In this document: positions 43,918-55,492 of the stretch, in pieces
How the letters are laid out: the number at the start of each line of letters is the position of its first letter
How positions within the stretch are numbered: position 1 is the first letter of the stretch
NCBI GenBank assembly: GCA_900491605.1
Contig: UESW01001607.1
Location: 497,301-561,300, forward strand
Direction: 5' to 3'
Length of the DNA stretch: 64,000 nt
DNA from: Calamus simplicifolius
Taxonomy: Eukaryota > Streptophyta > Magnoliopsida > Arecales > Arecaceae
Made by a program: the position numbers and the translations under genes
Notes under the pieces: model-generated
What the model was told of the DNA's origin: nothing
Seen by the model: only the letters and a program-made list of their open reading frames with translations
Databases searched by the model: none

Positions 43918-45066
43918 ACTTCTATGGCATCTTCTCATGTGAGTGTCAGAATCATGAGTGGATGATTGACACAAGTGCTTCTTATCATGCTACACCACAG
44001 AGGGAGTTTTTTTCTACCTATAGGACTGAAAATTTTAGTATTGTCAAAATGGAAAATCAAAGCACATCAGACATCATTGGCATGGGTGACATCCACATAA
44101 AGATCAATCTTGGTTGTAAGTTGGTGCTCAAGGATGTAAGGCATGTGGCTAACTTGAGGCTAAATTTAATCTCACTTGGAAGACTTGATGATGAATACTT
44201 TGATAGCAGATTTCACAAAGGGCAATGGAAGCTCAGTAAAGGTTCACTTGTTGTAGCCAGTGGAAAGAAATGTCACACTTTGTACAGATTGCAGGCTAAA
44301 GCTTATGGTGAACAGTTGAATGCTACAAAGAAAGGCTTCAGCATGGAGTTGTGGCATAAACGACTGGGACACATGAGTGAGAAGGGGCTACAAGTTCTTT
44401 TCAAGGAAGAAGTTCTACCAGACTTCAAAGGTGTACATCTGAACCCATGTGTTGATTGTTTGGTTGGCAAGCAACATAGAGTTTCTTTTGCTAGTCCTGC
44501 TTTGTCTAGAAAAATACATATTTTGGATCATGTCTATACAGATGTTTGTGGTCATCTGCGGACAAAAACTCATGGTGAATCTGTTAATGTTCCAGGTATC
44601 AGTGGTGCACTTTATTTTATCACTTTTATAGATGATTTTTTTAAGGAAAGTTTGGGTCTATGGTTTGAAGACCAAAGATCAGGTTATTATTGTCTTCAAA
44701 GAGTTTCATGCCAGAGTTGAAAGAGAGATAGGAAAGAAATTGAAATGCATAAGGCCAGATAATGGTGGTGAGTACACAGGGTTATTTGATAATTATTGCA
44801 GATCACATGGCATTCAGCATGAGATGATAGTTCCTGGTACTCCTCAACATAATGCAATTGCAGAGAGGATGAACCACACCATCGTGGAAAAGATCAAATG
44901 TATGCTTTCACAGTCCAAGTTACCTAAAAGATTTTGGGATAAGGCATTGAAGACAACAGTTGATGTAATAAACTTGTCACCATATACAGCTCTAGATGGT
45001 GATGTTGCAGAGCGTGTATGGTTAGAGAAAGATATATCTTATAAGCACTTGAGAGTGTTTGGTTGA
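43918..45066 (+). pseudogene. copia-3 protease and integrase
   Basis: At 43955 the protease motif is EWMIDTSASYHATPQREFF (family DSGASYHATP; glycine lost). It continues VKMENQSTSDIIGMGDIHIK, then the GAG-pre-integrase MELWHKRLGHMSEKGL and CVDCLVGKQHRVSF, and ALYFITFIDDF of the integrase core. After a frame shift at 44632, VWVYGLKTKDQV, RPDNGGEYTGLFDNYCRSHG and QHNAIAERMNHTIVEKIKCM follow. The catalytic DNGGEY block is intact. The frame ends VFG-TGA at 45063. Confidence 0.87.
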
Positions 45067-46238
45067 CGTGCATTTGCACATGTTTCAGACATTGAGAGGT
45101 CCAAGCTGGATGGTAAGACAAAAGAATGTGCTTTACTTGGTTACTCACATGATGAGTTTGGTTATAGACTTTGGGATCCAGAAAAGCAGAAAGTGTTCAA
45201 AAGCAGAGATGATATTTTTTGAAGATCAAACCCTTCAAGACTTTAAGAAGGAGGTGCCAATCAAGTCTTCTGCAGGAGGATTAATAGACTGTGACCCAGT
45301 TACTTCTCCAGTATATTAGGGTGATGGGAGAGATGTGCAAAAAAATAGTGCAGGAGCAGATGTTAACTCACCTGTAGGACATGTTGAGCAGGAAGGAGAT
45401 CAAGAGCAACCTCCTATAGAGTCTCAGCTGAGAAGATCTATCAGACAACATCAACCTTTCAAAAGGTATTCTACAAATGAATATATAATGTTTACTTATG
45501 CAGATGAACCAGAATATTATCATGAGGCAATTGAAAGTGAGCAGAAAAAGGAGTGGTTAGTAGGTATACAGGAAGAAATGGATGCCTTACAGAAGAACCA
45601 CATATATGATTTAGTATAACTACCAATATATAGAAAGGCTTTAAAGAATAAGTGGGTTTTTAGGTTAAAGACTCAACAATAGTGTTCTCAACTAAAGTAT
45701 AAGGCCAGACTGGTTGTGAAAGGCTTTGGTCAAAAGAAAGGTATTGATTTTGAAGAGATTTTTTCTTCTGTTGTTAAAATGTCTTCAATTCGTGTTGCTC
45801 TAGGAGGTTGAGCAGTTAAATGTGAAGATAGCTTTTCTTCATGGTGAGTTGAAGGAGGAAATCTATATGGAGCAACCAAAAGGCTTCAAAGTCAAAGGTA
45901 AAGAAAATCTTGTCTGCAGATTAAAAAAAAGCTTGTATGGGCTGAAGCAAGCTCCAAGATAGTGGTACAAGAAATTTGATTCATTTATGGCTAAAAATGG
46001 ATACAAAAGAATGACTTCAGATCATTGTGTGTATATCAAATGGTTTAGTGATGATTTTGTCATACTCCTACTTTATATTGATGACATGCTTATCTTTGGA
46101 AAAGATATAACTATGATTGATAGGTTGAAGAAGAAGCTGAGCCAGTCATTTGCAATGAAGGATATGAGATCAGCAAAGCAAATACTGGGCATGCAGATTT
46201 TTCATGATAGAAGAACCAAGAAAATATGGTTGTCATAG
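45067..46238 (+). pseudogene. copia-3 integrase tail and reverse transcriptase
   Basis: Segments in changing frames: RAFAHVSDIERSKLDGKTKE (45068), HYEAIESEQKKEWLVGIQEE-like text (EAIESEQKKEWLVGIQEEMD at 45525), KARLVVKGFGQKKGIDFEEI (45703), KENLVCRLKKSLYGLKQAPR (45900) and, from 45987, SDHCVYIKWFSDDFVILLLY followed by the catalytic YIDDMLIFGKD. Stops at 45682 and around 45960 break the frame. Confidence 0.85.
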
Positions 46239-46259
46239 AAAAAGTACATTGAGAAGGTA

Positions 46260-46898
46260 TTGGATAGGTTCAGTATGAGCAATGCAAAGCTAGTTGGTTC
46301 TCCTTTTGCAGGTCACTTCAGGTTGTGCTCAGAGCAGAGTCCTTCAAGTAATGAGAAGAAGAAAAAAATGAAGAAGGTTCCTTACGCTTTAGCAGTCGAA
46401 TGTTTGATGTACGCGATAGTATGTACGAGGCCAAACATCGCATATACAGTGGGTGTTGCTAACAGATTTCTTACAAATCCAGGGAAAGAGCATTGGGTAG
46501 CAATGAAGTGGATCTTCAGATATCTCAGAGAAAACTTCAAAGTTTGTTTAAGCTTTGGGGGTAGTCCACCTGTGCTGATTGGTTACACAGATGCAGATAT
46601 GACGAGAGATATTAATAAAAGGAAGTCCACATCATGTTTCATACTTACTTTTGCAGGGAAAGCTGTATTATGGCAATTCAGATTGCAAAGGTGTATAGCT
46701 CTCTTCACCACAGAGGCAAAATATATTGCTGCTATCGAGGTCTGTAAGGAGATGCTGTGGATGAAAGAATTCTTACATGAATTGGGGCTAAAACAGAAAA
46801 ATTATATGGTAAATTGTAACAACCAGAGCGCCATCCATTTGTGCAAGAACCCAACTTTTCATTCCAAGTCAAAGCATATAGATGTCAGATACTACTAG
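46260..46898 (+). pseudogene. copia-3 RNase H
   Basis: The frame holds AVECLMYAIVCTRPNIAYTV, HWVAMKWIFRYLRENFKVCL, IGYTDADMTRDINKRKSTSC, FTTEAKYIAAIEVCKEMLWM and NNQSAIHLCKNPTFHSKSKH, all copia RNase H blocks. It ends DVRYY with a stop; the tail RADMLTKTL is further right at about 46958. Confidence 0.9.
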
Positions 46899-47081
46899 AT
46901 TTGAAATGTGTTTGAAGAGAAGCAGTTGCAGCTTCATAAAATTCACATAGATGAAAATAGGGCAGACATGTTGACAAAGACCTTATCAAAAGAAAAGTAA
47001 GAGATATGTCAACAGTTGGTCGGTATGATTTCACACTAAGAAAGCATAAGACAGCCTCCCTTATGGGCTGAAAGGGGAGGT

Positions 47082-47717
47082 TGTTAGGCCTATGGCCCAT
47101 TTATTCAACCCATTAGGGCTAAAAGGAAGCGCCTCTCTTTATCACATATATACCTTCCTTTTATTCTGTTTTGGTTTAGGTGGTTAGCCGTCGGGTGAGA
47201 AAACAAAAAAAAAGAAAGTGTTGTGGAAAATTATGGAGGAGGAGACTTTCTGGAAGGACTTCCCAGAAATTCGTGAGATATTTCTCACGCTTCCAGATTA
47301 TGTCCAGACGGTGTTTTCCGTAGAGAAGATGTGCATTTTTGTGGGAGCTTTGGGAGTGCAGCGAAGCGTCATCCTTCTTCTAAGCGATGGATTCCAAGAG
47401 AAGAAGAAGAAGAGAAGAAAAGAAAATAAGGAGATAACATAGAAAACCGTATCTTAGTGACGTAATCCTTATATCCCTATTATTCTCTTGTGATTGTTTC
47501 TCAAGTCCAGGCAAGGAACTTTGAGCTTTGGATATTTATTATTTTATAGTGGATCTTCTTCTCTGGCTTGCCCATGGTTTTTTTTCCTTTATCTTGAAGG
47601 AATTTTTCACGTAAATATTGGTGTTTCTGTAATTGTGTGGTTTGTGCATTTTATTTATTATTCTGCTTTATATTCTGGTCTGTTAGTATTTGCTCATACA
47701 CTAATTCTTTTCCATTA
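47082..47717 (+). repeat. 3' LTR of copia-3
   Basis: 636 bp from TGTTAGGCCTATGGCCC to TTTTCCATTA, where the last CA has become TA. It is preceded by the purine tract AAAGGGGAGG and followed by ATATC. Confidence 0.92.
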
Positions 47718-47739
47718 ATATCAACCTAAAGATTGCAAG

Positions 47740-50012
47740 ATAATATGAGGAGAGACTTTAACCACAACTTAGATTGCTAGTTTTAGGTGCGTATGCTAAA
47801 GGCAAGAAGAAAGAAAAAGATTAATAAATATCCAAAATTGGGATAGTGACATTCAAAAGAAAAGTATTATTATTTTTTAAAAATAAATTACTAAAGAGAA
47901 AAATTGGAATTTGGAACTGAACAAAATGTGCCAAAGGTCAACCATATTAAGAAGGTAGCTAAAAATATTTTTAGAAGAGACAGAGGGAAGGTGATATATA
48001 TATATTAAAGAAACTTGATGGTGGAATGATAAGGTACTAGAGGCAATTAAAACAAAATAGATTTGCTTTAAACAGTGGCAAAAAATAAAAGGTATTGATG
48101 ATTTTATAAGAAATATAAGAAAGATACTAAAAGGATAATAAATAAAGCTCAATATGTAGCATATGATAATTTGTGAATAATTATAAGGATATCGAACCAT
48201 ATCAATGGTAACAATAATAGGATATTAGTGAAAGATGAGAAAATTAAGGAAAGGTGGAGATCTTACTTTGAGAAATTATGAAATGAGAATTCTATTATAG
48301 AAATCTTTATTGAAAAGTACATTCAGGGAGAAGGATAATTAAAATGGATTAATTGGATAGAAGCTACATTACTTCTCTTTTCTTGTCTATAAAAAGTAAT
48401 TAAAATCATATGGTAATCTTAAGCTAGTATGCAGTCTAATGAAGGGCGATCCATAATCACTAAATATTGTTTCAAGCATGAGTAGAATGCTAAACAGAGG
48501 AGGGAATAAGATTTAGGATTCAGAGGGAGTTGATATGGGTGGAATAAGAACCAATCGTGTCCTAGGATTGTTTAGCTTTTCCTTGAGCATGTGCCAATGA
48601 GTGCACATAACTAAAGAATGTTTTACCCAAGCTTTTGAGTTCATTTCAAAATGTAAACAAGGAAAAATGTGGGGTTATGATCTCATTAAAGTCTCCTTGG
48701 AAGAAAATTAAGATGACTGGGCCTTAATGATTTTAAGAATGATTTTGGAAGGAAAAACAGAATTTCTACTTTGACTAGAATTTTCCAAGTTCTTGATTTT
48801 TTTGCCCCAAATCTTCTTACAGCTCTATTTTTAAACTTTATATTTTTAATGGTCAAATAACTGCAGCTGCATATATTAAGAAGATTGATGGAGAGATATA
48901 GAGAAAAAAAAAAAGACCTTCATATGGTCTTTATTGATTTAGAGAAAGCATATGATAGAATACTTAGAAAAATAATATGGTAGGTTTTAGAGAAAAAAGA
49001 AATTACCAAAAGGTACATAAAATTGATAAAAATATGTATGATAGAGCAATAATTATTCTTAAAACAATAATAAGAGAAACTAGTGAGTCTTCAATTACTA
49101 TAGGTTTACATCAAAGATCTGCCTTAAGTCCGTATCTTTTTGTATTAGTTATGGATAAATTAACCAAATATATTCAAAATGATATCCCATGGTGTATGTT
49201 ATTTGCAGATGATATAATGTTGATTGATAAAACTAAATCTGGAATAAAGACTAAGCTAGAAATTTGGAGAGAGGCTTTAGAATTTAAAGGTTTTAATATT
49301 AGTAGAACTAAAACTGAAAATATGAAATATAATTTTAGTGGGAGTAGAAATACAAATGAAGAAACAGTGAAGATTGCAAGCCTAGAGATATCAAAAGTAA
49401 AAAATTTAGGTATTTGGGATCAATTATCCAATAAGAATGTGAAATAGGTGAAGATGTGAATCATAAAGTTAAAGCAGAATGGATTAAGTGGAGGAGTGCT
49501 TCGAGAATATTGTATGATTGGCGCATCCTATTAAAATTAAAAGAAAAATTATATAAAACTGCTATTAGGCCAGCTATGCTATATGGAACAGAGTGTTGAA
49601 AAATATTGAAACAACATGTGAATAAATTAAGTGTAACAGAAATGGGTATGTTAAGATGGATATGTGGTAAAACTTTAAAAGATAGAATTAGAAATAAACA
49701 TATAAAAAAATGATGGGAGTAGCTCCAATTGAAGATAAAATAAGAGAAAATTAATTACGGTGGTTTGGACATATATAACATAGACCTTTAGATGCTCCAG
49801 TTAGAAAGAGTGATCTTTTAACAATTCATGATAAGGATAGAGGTAGAGGTAGACCTAAACTAACATGGATAGAAATAATTAAAAAAGATATAACTATTTA
49901 TAATTTGAATGTCGACTTGGTCCTAAATAGAGCAGAGTGAAGGAAGCAGATTCATATAGCCGATCCTATATAGTTAAAAAAAAGGCTTAGATGAGTTGAG
50001 TTGAGTTGAGAA
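47740..50012 (+). mobile_element. RTE-type LINE, 5' truncated, with GAGTT tail
   Basis: The reverse transcriptase core is at 48940-49447 with GLHQRSALSPYLFVLVMDKL and the catalytic FADDIMLIDKTK. Upstream short pieces (LVKDEKIKERWRSYFEKL near 48220-48275) match the segment before RT in RTE elements. Downstream text reads MLYGTECWKILKQHVNKLSV-like sequence, MGVAPIEDKIREN, RWFGHI and RGRGRPKLTWIEIIKKDIT, ending HIADPI at about 49968. A short (GAGTT)n microsatellite at 49990-50012 is the typical RTE 3' end. It lies in the PDX2 intron. Many stops show that it is dead. Confidence 0.88.
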
Positions 50013-50472
50013 ACAACTGCAGCTGCAAAAATCTCGACTATTAAAATCTAGAAGCTTCTCATTGATAAAATAGGATGAGATGCGACAGAGCATTGGTCTC
50101 TGAGCTGAAATTATTGAAAATTTTCTGGTAATCTTGCAACTATTATTATGGGGACATAATCATTTGCAGGAGATGATAGGGCAGCAATATTTATCCTATA
50201 AGAAGTTGATAAGGCTCGTGGAGCATCAATATATGTTGTAGTAAATTACAGCTGTTAGATTAGTTGTTCCTTTCATTCAATATTATTTTTATGCAATAGA
50301 TGGTTTAGAAAGTTGACTTGCCTCTAAATTTATTTTCTATATTTCATATTTACTTATCTGAACCGATCAAATCTTGGAATCTCATTACCAATTCATGTGA
50401 AGTAATAAATTGGATTCATTTGAATGTAATAATGCTTGCAACTTGGTGACAAATGATCCAATTGCGTCCCAG
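50013..50472 (+). other. remaining PDX2 intron sequence
   Basis: AT-rich with no repeats or genes that I recognise. It ends with the acceptor CGTCCCAG before the exon at 50473. Confidence 0.5.
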
Positions 50473-50791
50473 GAGAGAGTGATCGTTGCGGTCAGGCAAG
50501 GGAACTTGCTCGGAACGGCTTTTCACCCTGAGTTGACTTGCGACCCTCGGTGGTAAGTAGCAGCGGCGCCTGAATCGCAGCAGCATTAAATTTTAAGGGT
50601 GGCTAGTCCATTCTGTGGTTAGTATATTATATTGAAGCATAGTATTTCCTTTCCTTAACAGGCACAGTTTCTTTTTGAAGATGGGAAAAGAGACGAGTGA
50701 AGGGAGCCTGCAACGCATATCTGCAGCTGAGAGTTATATAGGAGAAGATGGTCAGAGGAAAAGTCTTTATGATCTTCCCATATTCCAATAA

Positions 50792-51216
50792 TCTTCTAGT
50801 AGCTTTTTCCGAAAATTGTTCCTATCCAAGGGTGGATGTACGTTAAATCAATCTATTATTTTAATGCTCAATTTGGGGAAGTTTTGCTTTGAATAAGGCA
50901 GTGTGTCTCTGGATTGATTAATTGGCCTGCGATGATGAGTGGATACGATACAATGCTAATTAATTTATTATGTTATTATGCATTGTCCATTTGAGGAAGC
51001 TCTGCGTTGAATAAGACCATCTCTTTGCTCCGAGTAGCCGGTCGGCCAAGGGGCAACGAAGGCCATAGTCATTGGCCCTTGGTTGCTCCTCGAGTTGCGA
51101 CTAGATTAACGATGGCGTGCCTCTCAGAGAGAAGAGAGAGAGAGACCCATGGGGCCAGGAAGTCCATGGGACCAGAAATGGCTTCACGATGACCGACTCC
51201 AAAGGGCAAGGCTGGA

Positions 51217-51218
<2 letters not shown>
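50792..51218 (+). other. probable PDX2 3' flank
   Basis: Follows the PDX2 stop codon without coding signal; AT-rich to about 51000, then GC-richer. Confidence 0.35.

Positions 51219-51257
<39 letters not shown>
51219..51257. repeat. (AT)n microsatellite
   Basis: About 19 uninterrupted AT repeats. Confidence 0.95.
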
Positions 51258-51260
<3 letters not shown>

Positions 51261-51283
51261 TTTGTGCTCATTTTGAGCATGGT

Positions 51284-51530
51284 TCATGAGGTCCTGCAGT
51301 TCTGGGGAGATGTGGAATGATAAATTCGAGCAGGATCGTTCTCTGCTGCTGCTGCTTCCTCTTCCTGGCTGGGTGTAGTCGGTTTCTGTTGTGTCCAGGC
51401 GTGAGGTGCTGGTGCCTTGACCTGAAGGGCCCTCTTCTCTTCAGCGAGGAAGTAGTCCTGGCAGCGGCCGTAACGTGGTGGTTGATGGTAGGAACCGTCA
51501 GGCCGGTTCACAGGTACGTAGGATGATGAG
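51284..51530 (-). other. GC-rich open frame of unknown identity
   Basis: A minus-strand frame of ~80 codons reads YVPVNRPDGSYHQPPRYGRC and then QDYFLAEEKRALQVKAPAPH. Base composition is GC-rich with GC-ending codons, unlike the surrounding AT-rich sequence, which suggests an exon remnant of an unrelated plant gene. I do not recognise the protein. It may equally be chance. Confidence 0.3.
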
Positions 51531-51794
51531 ATTGATGTTGATGTTGATGTTAATGTTGATGTTGTGATTTGGTATTGTTATTTCCGTGGTGTGAGATGTA
51601 ACAGGCCCTTGTTAATTAATGTTAGAGGTTTGAATTGGATTTAGCCGTAAAGTGAAAAACTTGTAATGAAAATTAAATCTTCAATCTCTGTGGATGTAAT
51701 TGGCACCAATGATCTATCCTTATATACAAGTTGGACCTCTTAAATTTAGGAATCAAATATAATAGAGTAATAAAATCCTATGATTAAAAATGGT

Positions 51795-52388
51795 TGAAAA
51801 TCTAGTGTATTTCAATATTCAAAAACCTTTTTGACTTGATAAGTCCGTTTATCTGATATGTCGTTATCAATCGGTAGGGATAAGTCTTTTTGATTTGTTG
51901 ACTAGTCTTTTGACTTATACGTCTCTACGCACGTGATAAGTCTTTTGTTGATCGACCGTTAGACTAATTCAACCCGTTGGATTAGATTGATTCGTCGCTC
52001 TCAACCGGTGTGTGCTTCTTTATAAATTCGAAGCAATGCCGGTGTTTATTTTATTCAATTCATTTTGCTTCCATCCTTATCCAGAGATCCATTCCTTCAT
52101 CCTTATCCAGTCGAGAGATCCATTCCTTTGCTTTGTACTTATCCAAAGAGAAGGAACTCGTTCAGTTGTTCATCCTCTTCTGACATTAGTGTGTACACGC
52201 CCATTAGAAGACTCTGCTGTTGTATCTTGGAGGGTAGTCGTGCTCTGATCTTCTGCACCAAGATATTATCTTCGAGAGGCGCGAATCTACTCTTAAGGAC
52301 AGTGCCGTGCACGCCACAGCATCTTCTCAAATATATTCAAATAGATAAATCATCCCGGATACTATCTTTTCCTCAAACTTATCCAACA
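51795..52388 (+). repeat. 5' LTR of copia-4
   Basis: 594 bp, ends TTATCCAACA. A TTTATAAATTC stretch near 52017 may be the TATA box. Confidence 0.88.
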
Positions 52389-52405
52389 ATCTTAAGAGTA
52401 GATTA

Positions 52406-53880
52406 TGGACTCTATTATGGTTGGTGCTACTAAGTCCTTTCCCGATACATCCAAGATTGAGCAATTTACTAGTTTCCATTATAAACGTTGGCAAGAGAAA
52501 ATATTTTCAATATTAGATGTTTATAATATAGCATATGTTTTGACTTATCCTAAACCTGAGAAAGAGAAGGACCTTCTAAATTAGGAAAAGACAACGTACA
52601 TTTTTTATTGCATCTAATCATGATGGATAAGGCATTATTGCATTTAATCATAGTGGATAAGTCTCAGGTTTTAACCTGAGGTCTTCGATTTGAGGCTTTA
52701 AATAAAAAAAAAGTGCCATGATTTTTTCTTTCAAAAATGTATCGTGATTTCGCATTTTCCTTTCCTTTCTCTCATGTGATGAGGTTAGAGGGCGTGTGTC
52801 TTTCTTTCCTGTTCTTCTTTCTTCTGTCTTTCTTCCTTAGAAGGGAGATGCGATGAGCGCGATGAAGATGAGGTTTTAGCTTATGGGATGAAGCACCAAA
52901 ACCGAGCGGAAGACGCACTGGTGACCGTACAAGAATTTAAAAAAAAAGAAATTGATGACTTCCTCCTAACTTTATGTTGATAGTATATATCTTTTTATTT
53001 GCATTTATTGATTATTGAATGTGCTCATGATTTATGTGAAAAAATAAATAATCATAATCCAAGGCACTAATATTATTAAATTATATTAATTAATGTTCAC
53101 CAAAGTGATTTAATTAATTAAATTTTAATAATAATGAAGTTGGTGTTTAGAGAGATAAACAATGGTGTCTTACAATCCAAATATGCTCAAATTATTGGTA
53201 GTCTTATGTATTTGATGAACTACACTCGACCTGACATTGCTTATGCTTAGGAAGACTAAGCAGATATACCCAATGTCCTAATAAGGATCATTGGATCGCA
53301 TTACAAAAGTGCTTAGATATTTGAAAGGAACCATGAACTATGGTTTAATGTATTGTGGGACTCCTAGAGTATTAGAAGGGTATTATAATGCTAACTAGAT
53401 TTCAGACTCTGATAAGATGAAATCCACTAGCGGATATGTGTTTACCCTTGGAGGAGGAGCAGTATCATTGAAATCATCTAAGCAAACATGTATAGCTCGG
53501 TCTACAATGGAATCCGAGTTTATTGCCTTGGAGAAAGCTGGTACTGAGGCCGAATGGCTCAGGAATCTTTTGATAGATCTTTCCATTTAGATGAGACCAG
53601 CTCCATCTATGTCTATACATTGTGATAGTCAGGCTGCCATAGCTAAAGCTAAAAATAAAATTTATAATGGAAAGAGTAGATATATACGTCTAAGACATAA
53701 TATTGTGAGGCAGCTTATTAATGATGGAGTAATATCTTTGGATTATGTAAGGTCAGAGTTGAATTTGGCCGATCCTCTGACTAAGCCTCTAAGAAGAAAG
53801 CTTGTGAGCAATCTTCATGAAAGGAGATCCTGGAAAGAAGGTTCATATGGGAAAATAATTTACTGGACAACTTGAAGTAT
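52406..53880 (+). pseudogene. copia-4 gag start joined to RNase H remnant
   Basis: Gag starts MDSIMVGATKSFPDTSKIEQ (52406) and FHYKRWQEKIFSILDVYN, ending in a TAG at about 52581. After an AT-rich segment with no recognisable pol, 53178-53880 shows KYAQIIGSLMYLMNYTRPDI, HWIALQKVLRYLKGTMNYGL (with a frame change), TSGYVFTLGGGAVSLKSSKQ and, in a last open frame (53591-53875), HCDSQAAIAKAKNKIYNGKS and LNLADPLTKPLRRK. Confidence 0.82.
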
Positions 53881-54370
53881 ACTATCATAATTATTTATAT
53901 TGTGAAATTTCTTTCTATGGTGTGAGATAGTATTCTGCAGTGTTTAGGTTGAACTAATATGTGAAGTTCTTAATGGATGTCATAGCATAATTTGGGTGAT
54001 ATAAAAAACTACAGTGTATACTTGATGACAATCTACCTATATGAGTATGGAGGTGGTAGCCGCTTCCTATGAGACTTAGGTGGGATCTCTAGAGCACTCA
54101 TGAATATCCAAGTAGACGCATGGCCGAAACGTGTCAACCCACTTGAACAACTAAAATCTAAGAGATGGAATGTGAGTTATAAGTCAATGATCCAATAAAA
54201 GAAGGATTGGTTCATAGAAACTTAGTTTCACCAACCTTTTATGGATTACACTTGTTTTCTCTATGCCTGGTTCATAGTCACATAGACACCATTGCTTATG
54301 CATTACATTCTTAAAGTTCCTTCAAAGTATGTCTTGTCTTCTTTTGTATATTGAAATAGTGGGGGATTAT

Positions 54371-54974
54371 TGGAAATCTAGTGTATTTCAATATTCAAAA
54401 ACCTTTTTGACTTGATAAGTCCGTTTATCTGATACGTCATTATCAATCGGTAGGGATAAGTCTTTTTGATTTGTTGACTAGTCTTTTGACTTATACGTAT
54501 CTACGTACGTGATAAGTCTTTTGTTGACCAACTGTTGGACTAATTCAACCCATTGGATTAGATTGATTCGTCGCTCTCAACCGGTGCGTGCTTCTTTATA
54601 AATTCGAAGCAATGCCGATGTTTATTTTATTCAATTCATTTTGCTTCCATCCTTATCCAGAGATCCATTCCTTCATCCTTATCCAGTCGAGAGATCCATT
54701 CCTTTGCTTCCGTACTTATCCAAAGAGAAGGAACTCATTCAACTCATTCGATTGTTCATCCTCTTCTGACATTGGTGTGTGCATGCCTGTTAGAAGACTC
54801 TGTTGTTGTATCATGGAGGGTAGTCGTGCTCTGATCTTCTGCATCGAGATATTATCTCCAAGAGGCATGAATCTACTCTTAAGGACAGTGTCGTGCATGG
54901 CACAACATCTTTTCAAATACATTCAAATAGATAAATCATCTCGGGTACTGTCTTTTCCTCAAACTTATCCAACA
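54371..54974 (+). repeat. 3' LTR of copia-4
   Basis: 604 bp, highly similar to the 5' LTR over its whole length; differs by about two dozen changes and a 10-12-bp insertion near 54740. Confidence 0.88.
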
Positions 54975-55492
54975 AAAATAAGGTACAATGGAATCAGATA
55001 TATATAATACAATAGTATAATTCGATAATTTGATATAGGTACTAAATTTGATTGTCACAATCAGAACTCATAATTCATATTCTTGAAGATTCGTTGTGTA
55101 TGCTGTAATATTGAAGATTTAATTTATGATTGATTCTCGTTATTACAATACTCCTTCTTAGGTTCGTATTTGTAGGTCTATAATACCCAAATTTATCTTT
55201 CAGATAAAAATAAAAAATAAAAAAGAAAAAGATTGATCATGATCCAATGCTTTAATAAAAATGCTCTTCTAGATCTTTTCATGCCTCTTTTGTAGGTGCA
55301 AAAAGGACAACAACATATATACAAAACTTCGATTTTAGCCAATATGGCTATAAATATCGAGTTAAATTAAGGCTTCTTGATCCATATCCACTCAGGTTAT
55401 TTCGGATCATCCATTTAATTCTCTACTAATATATTTAACTTAGAATCATAGAAGGTGCACAGAGATGACGTCCATCGACTCTGATCTGCTCT
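54975..55492. other. unassigned AT-rich spacer
   Basis: No gene or repeat family is recognised. Confidence 0.4.

Larger units (their letters stand above)
42450..47717 (+). mobile_element. complete Ty1/copia retrotransposon (copia-3, Tork/Tnt1-like) with TSD ATATC
   Basis: LTRs lie at 42450-43043 and 47082-47717, both starting TGTT(G/A)GGCC. ATATC flanks both sides (42445-42449 and 47718-47722). After the 5' LTR is ACTGATATCAGAGCC, a methionine-tRNA type primer site, and before the 3' LTR a purine tract AAAGGGGAGG. Coding order is gag, protease, integrase, RT, RNase H, all with stops or frameshifts. The 5' LTR lacks ~40 bp present in the 3' LTR (about 47230-47268). The element sits in a PDX2 intron. 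Confidence 0.95.
41750..50791 (+). pseudogene. PDX2 (PLP synthase glutaminase subunit) gene fragment, last four exons
   Basis: Exons: 41750-41823 (GQKSGGQELIRGLDCTVHRI), 41932-42104 (LQSFETLLSVPKLAEKEG, frame slip at about 41985, then RGVFIRAPAILEARPDVEV), 50473-50552 (ERVIVAVRQGNLLGTAFHPE) and 50662-50791 (HSFFLKMGKETSEGSL ... YDLPIFQ, TAA). The splice CGGTG/GTAAGT to AACAG/GCACAG restores RWHS, and phases agree throughout. PDX2 supplies ammonia from glutamine to PDX1 for vitamin B6 synthesis in the cytosol; HPE in the third exon holds catalytic-triad His and Glu. The first exons, with the catalytic Cys, are missing. A TAG at 41821-41823 (expected CAG) and the frameshift make it non-functional. 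Copia-3 and an RTE LINE fill the third intron. Confidence 0.9.
51795..54974 (+). mobile_element. internally deleted Ty1/copia (copia-4)
   Basis: Two ~600-bp direct LTRs (51795-52388 and 54371-54974) begin TG(A/G)AAATCTAGTG and end TTATCCAACA. Between them only 2 kb remain: a gag N-terminus (52406-52580, MDSIMVGATKSFPDTSKIEQ) and an RNase H region (53178-53870). Protease, integrase and RT are gone. A purine tract AGTGGGGGATTAT precedes the right LTR (54358-54370). No target duplication could be confirmed. Confidence 0.85.

Noticed and set aside
51117..51320. Frames across the (AT)n tract encoding Ile-Tyr repeats
   Set aside because: Pure microsatellite translation.
51785..54985. 5-bp target duplication for copia-4
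   Set aside because: The bases left of 51795 (ATGGT) and right of 54974 (AAATA) do not match; the boundary or a later mutation is unclear.
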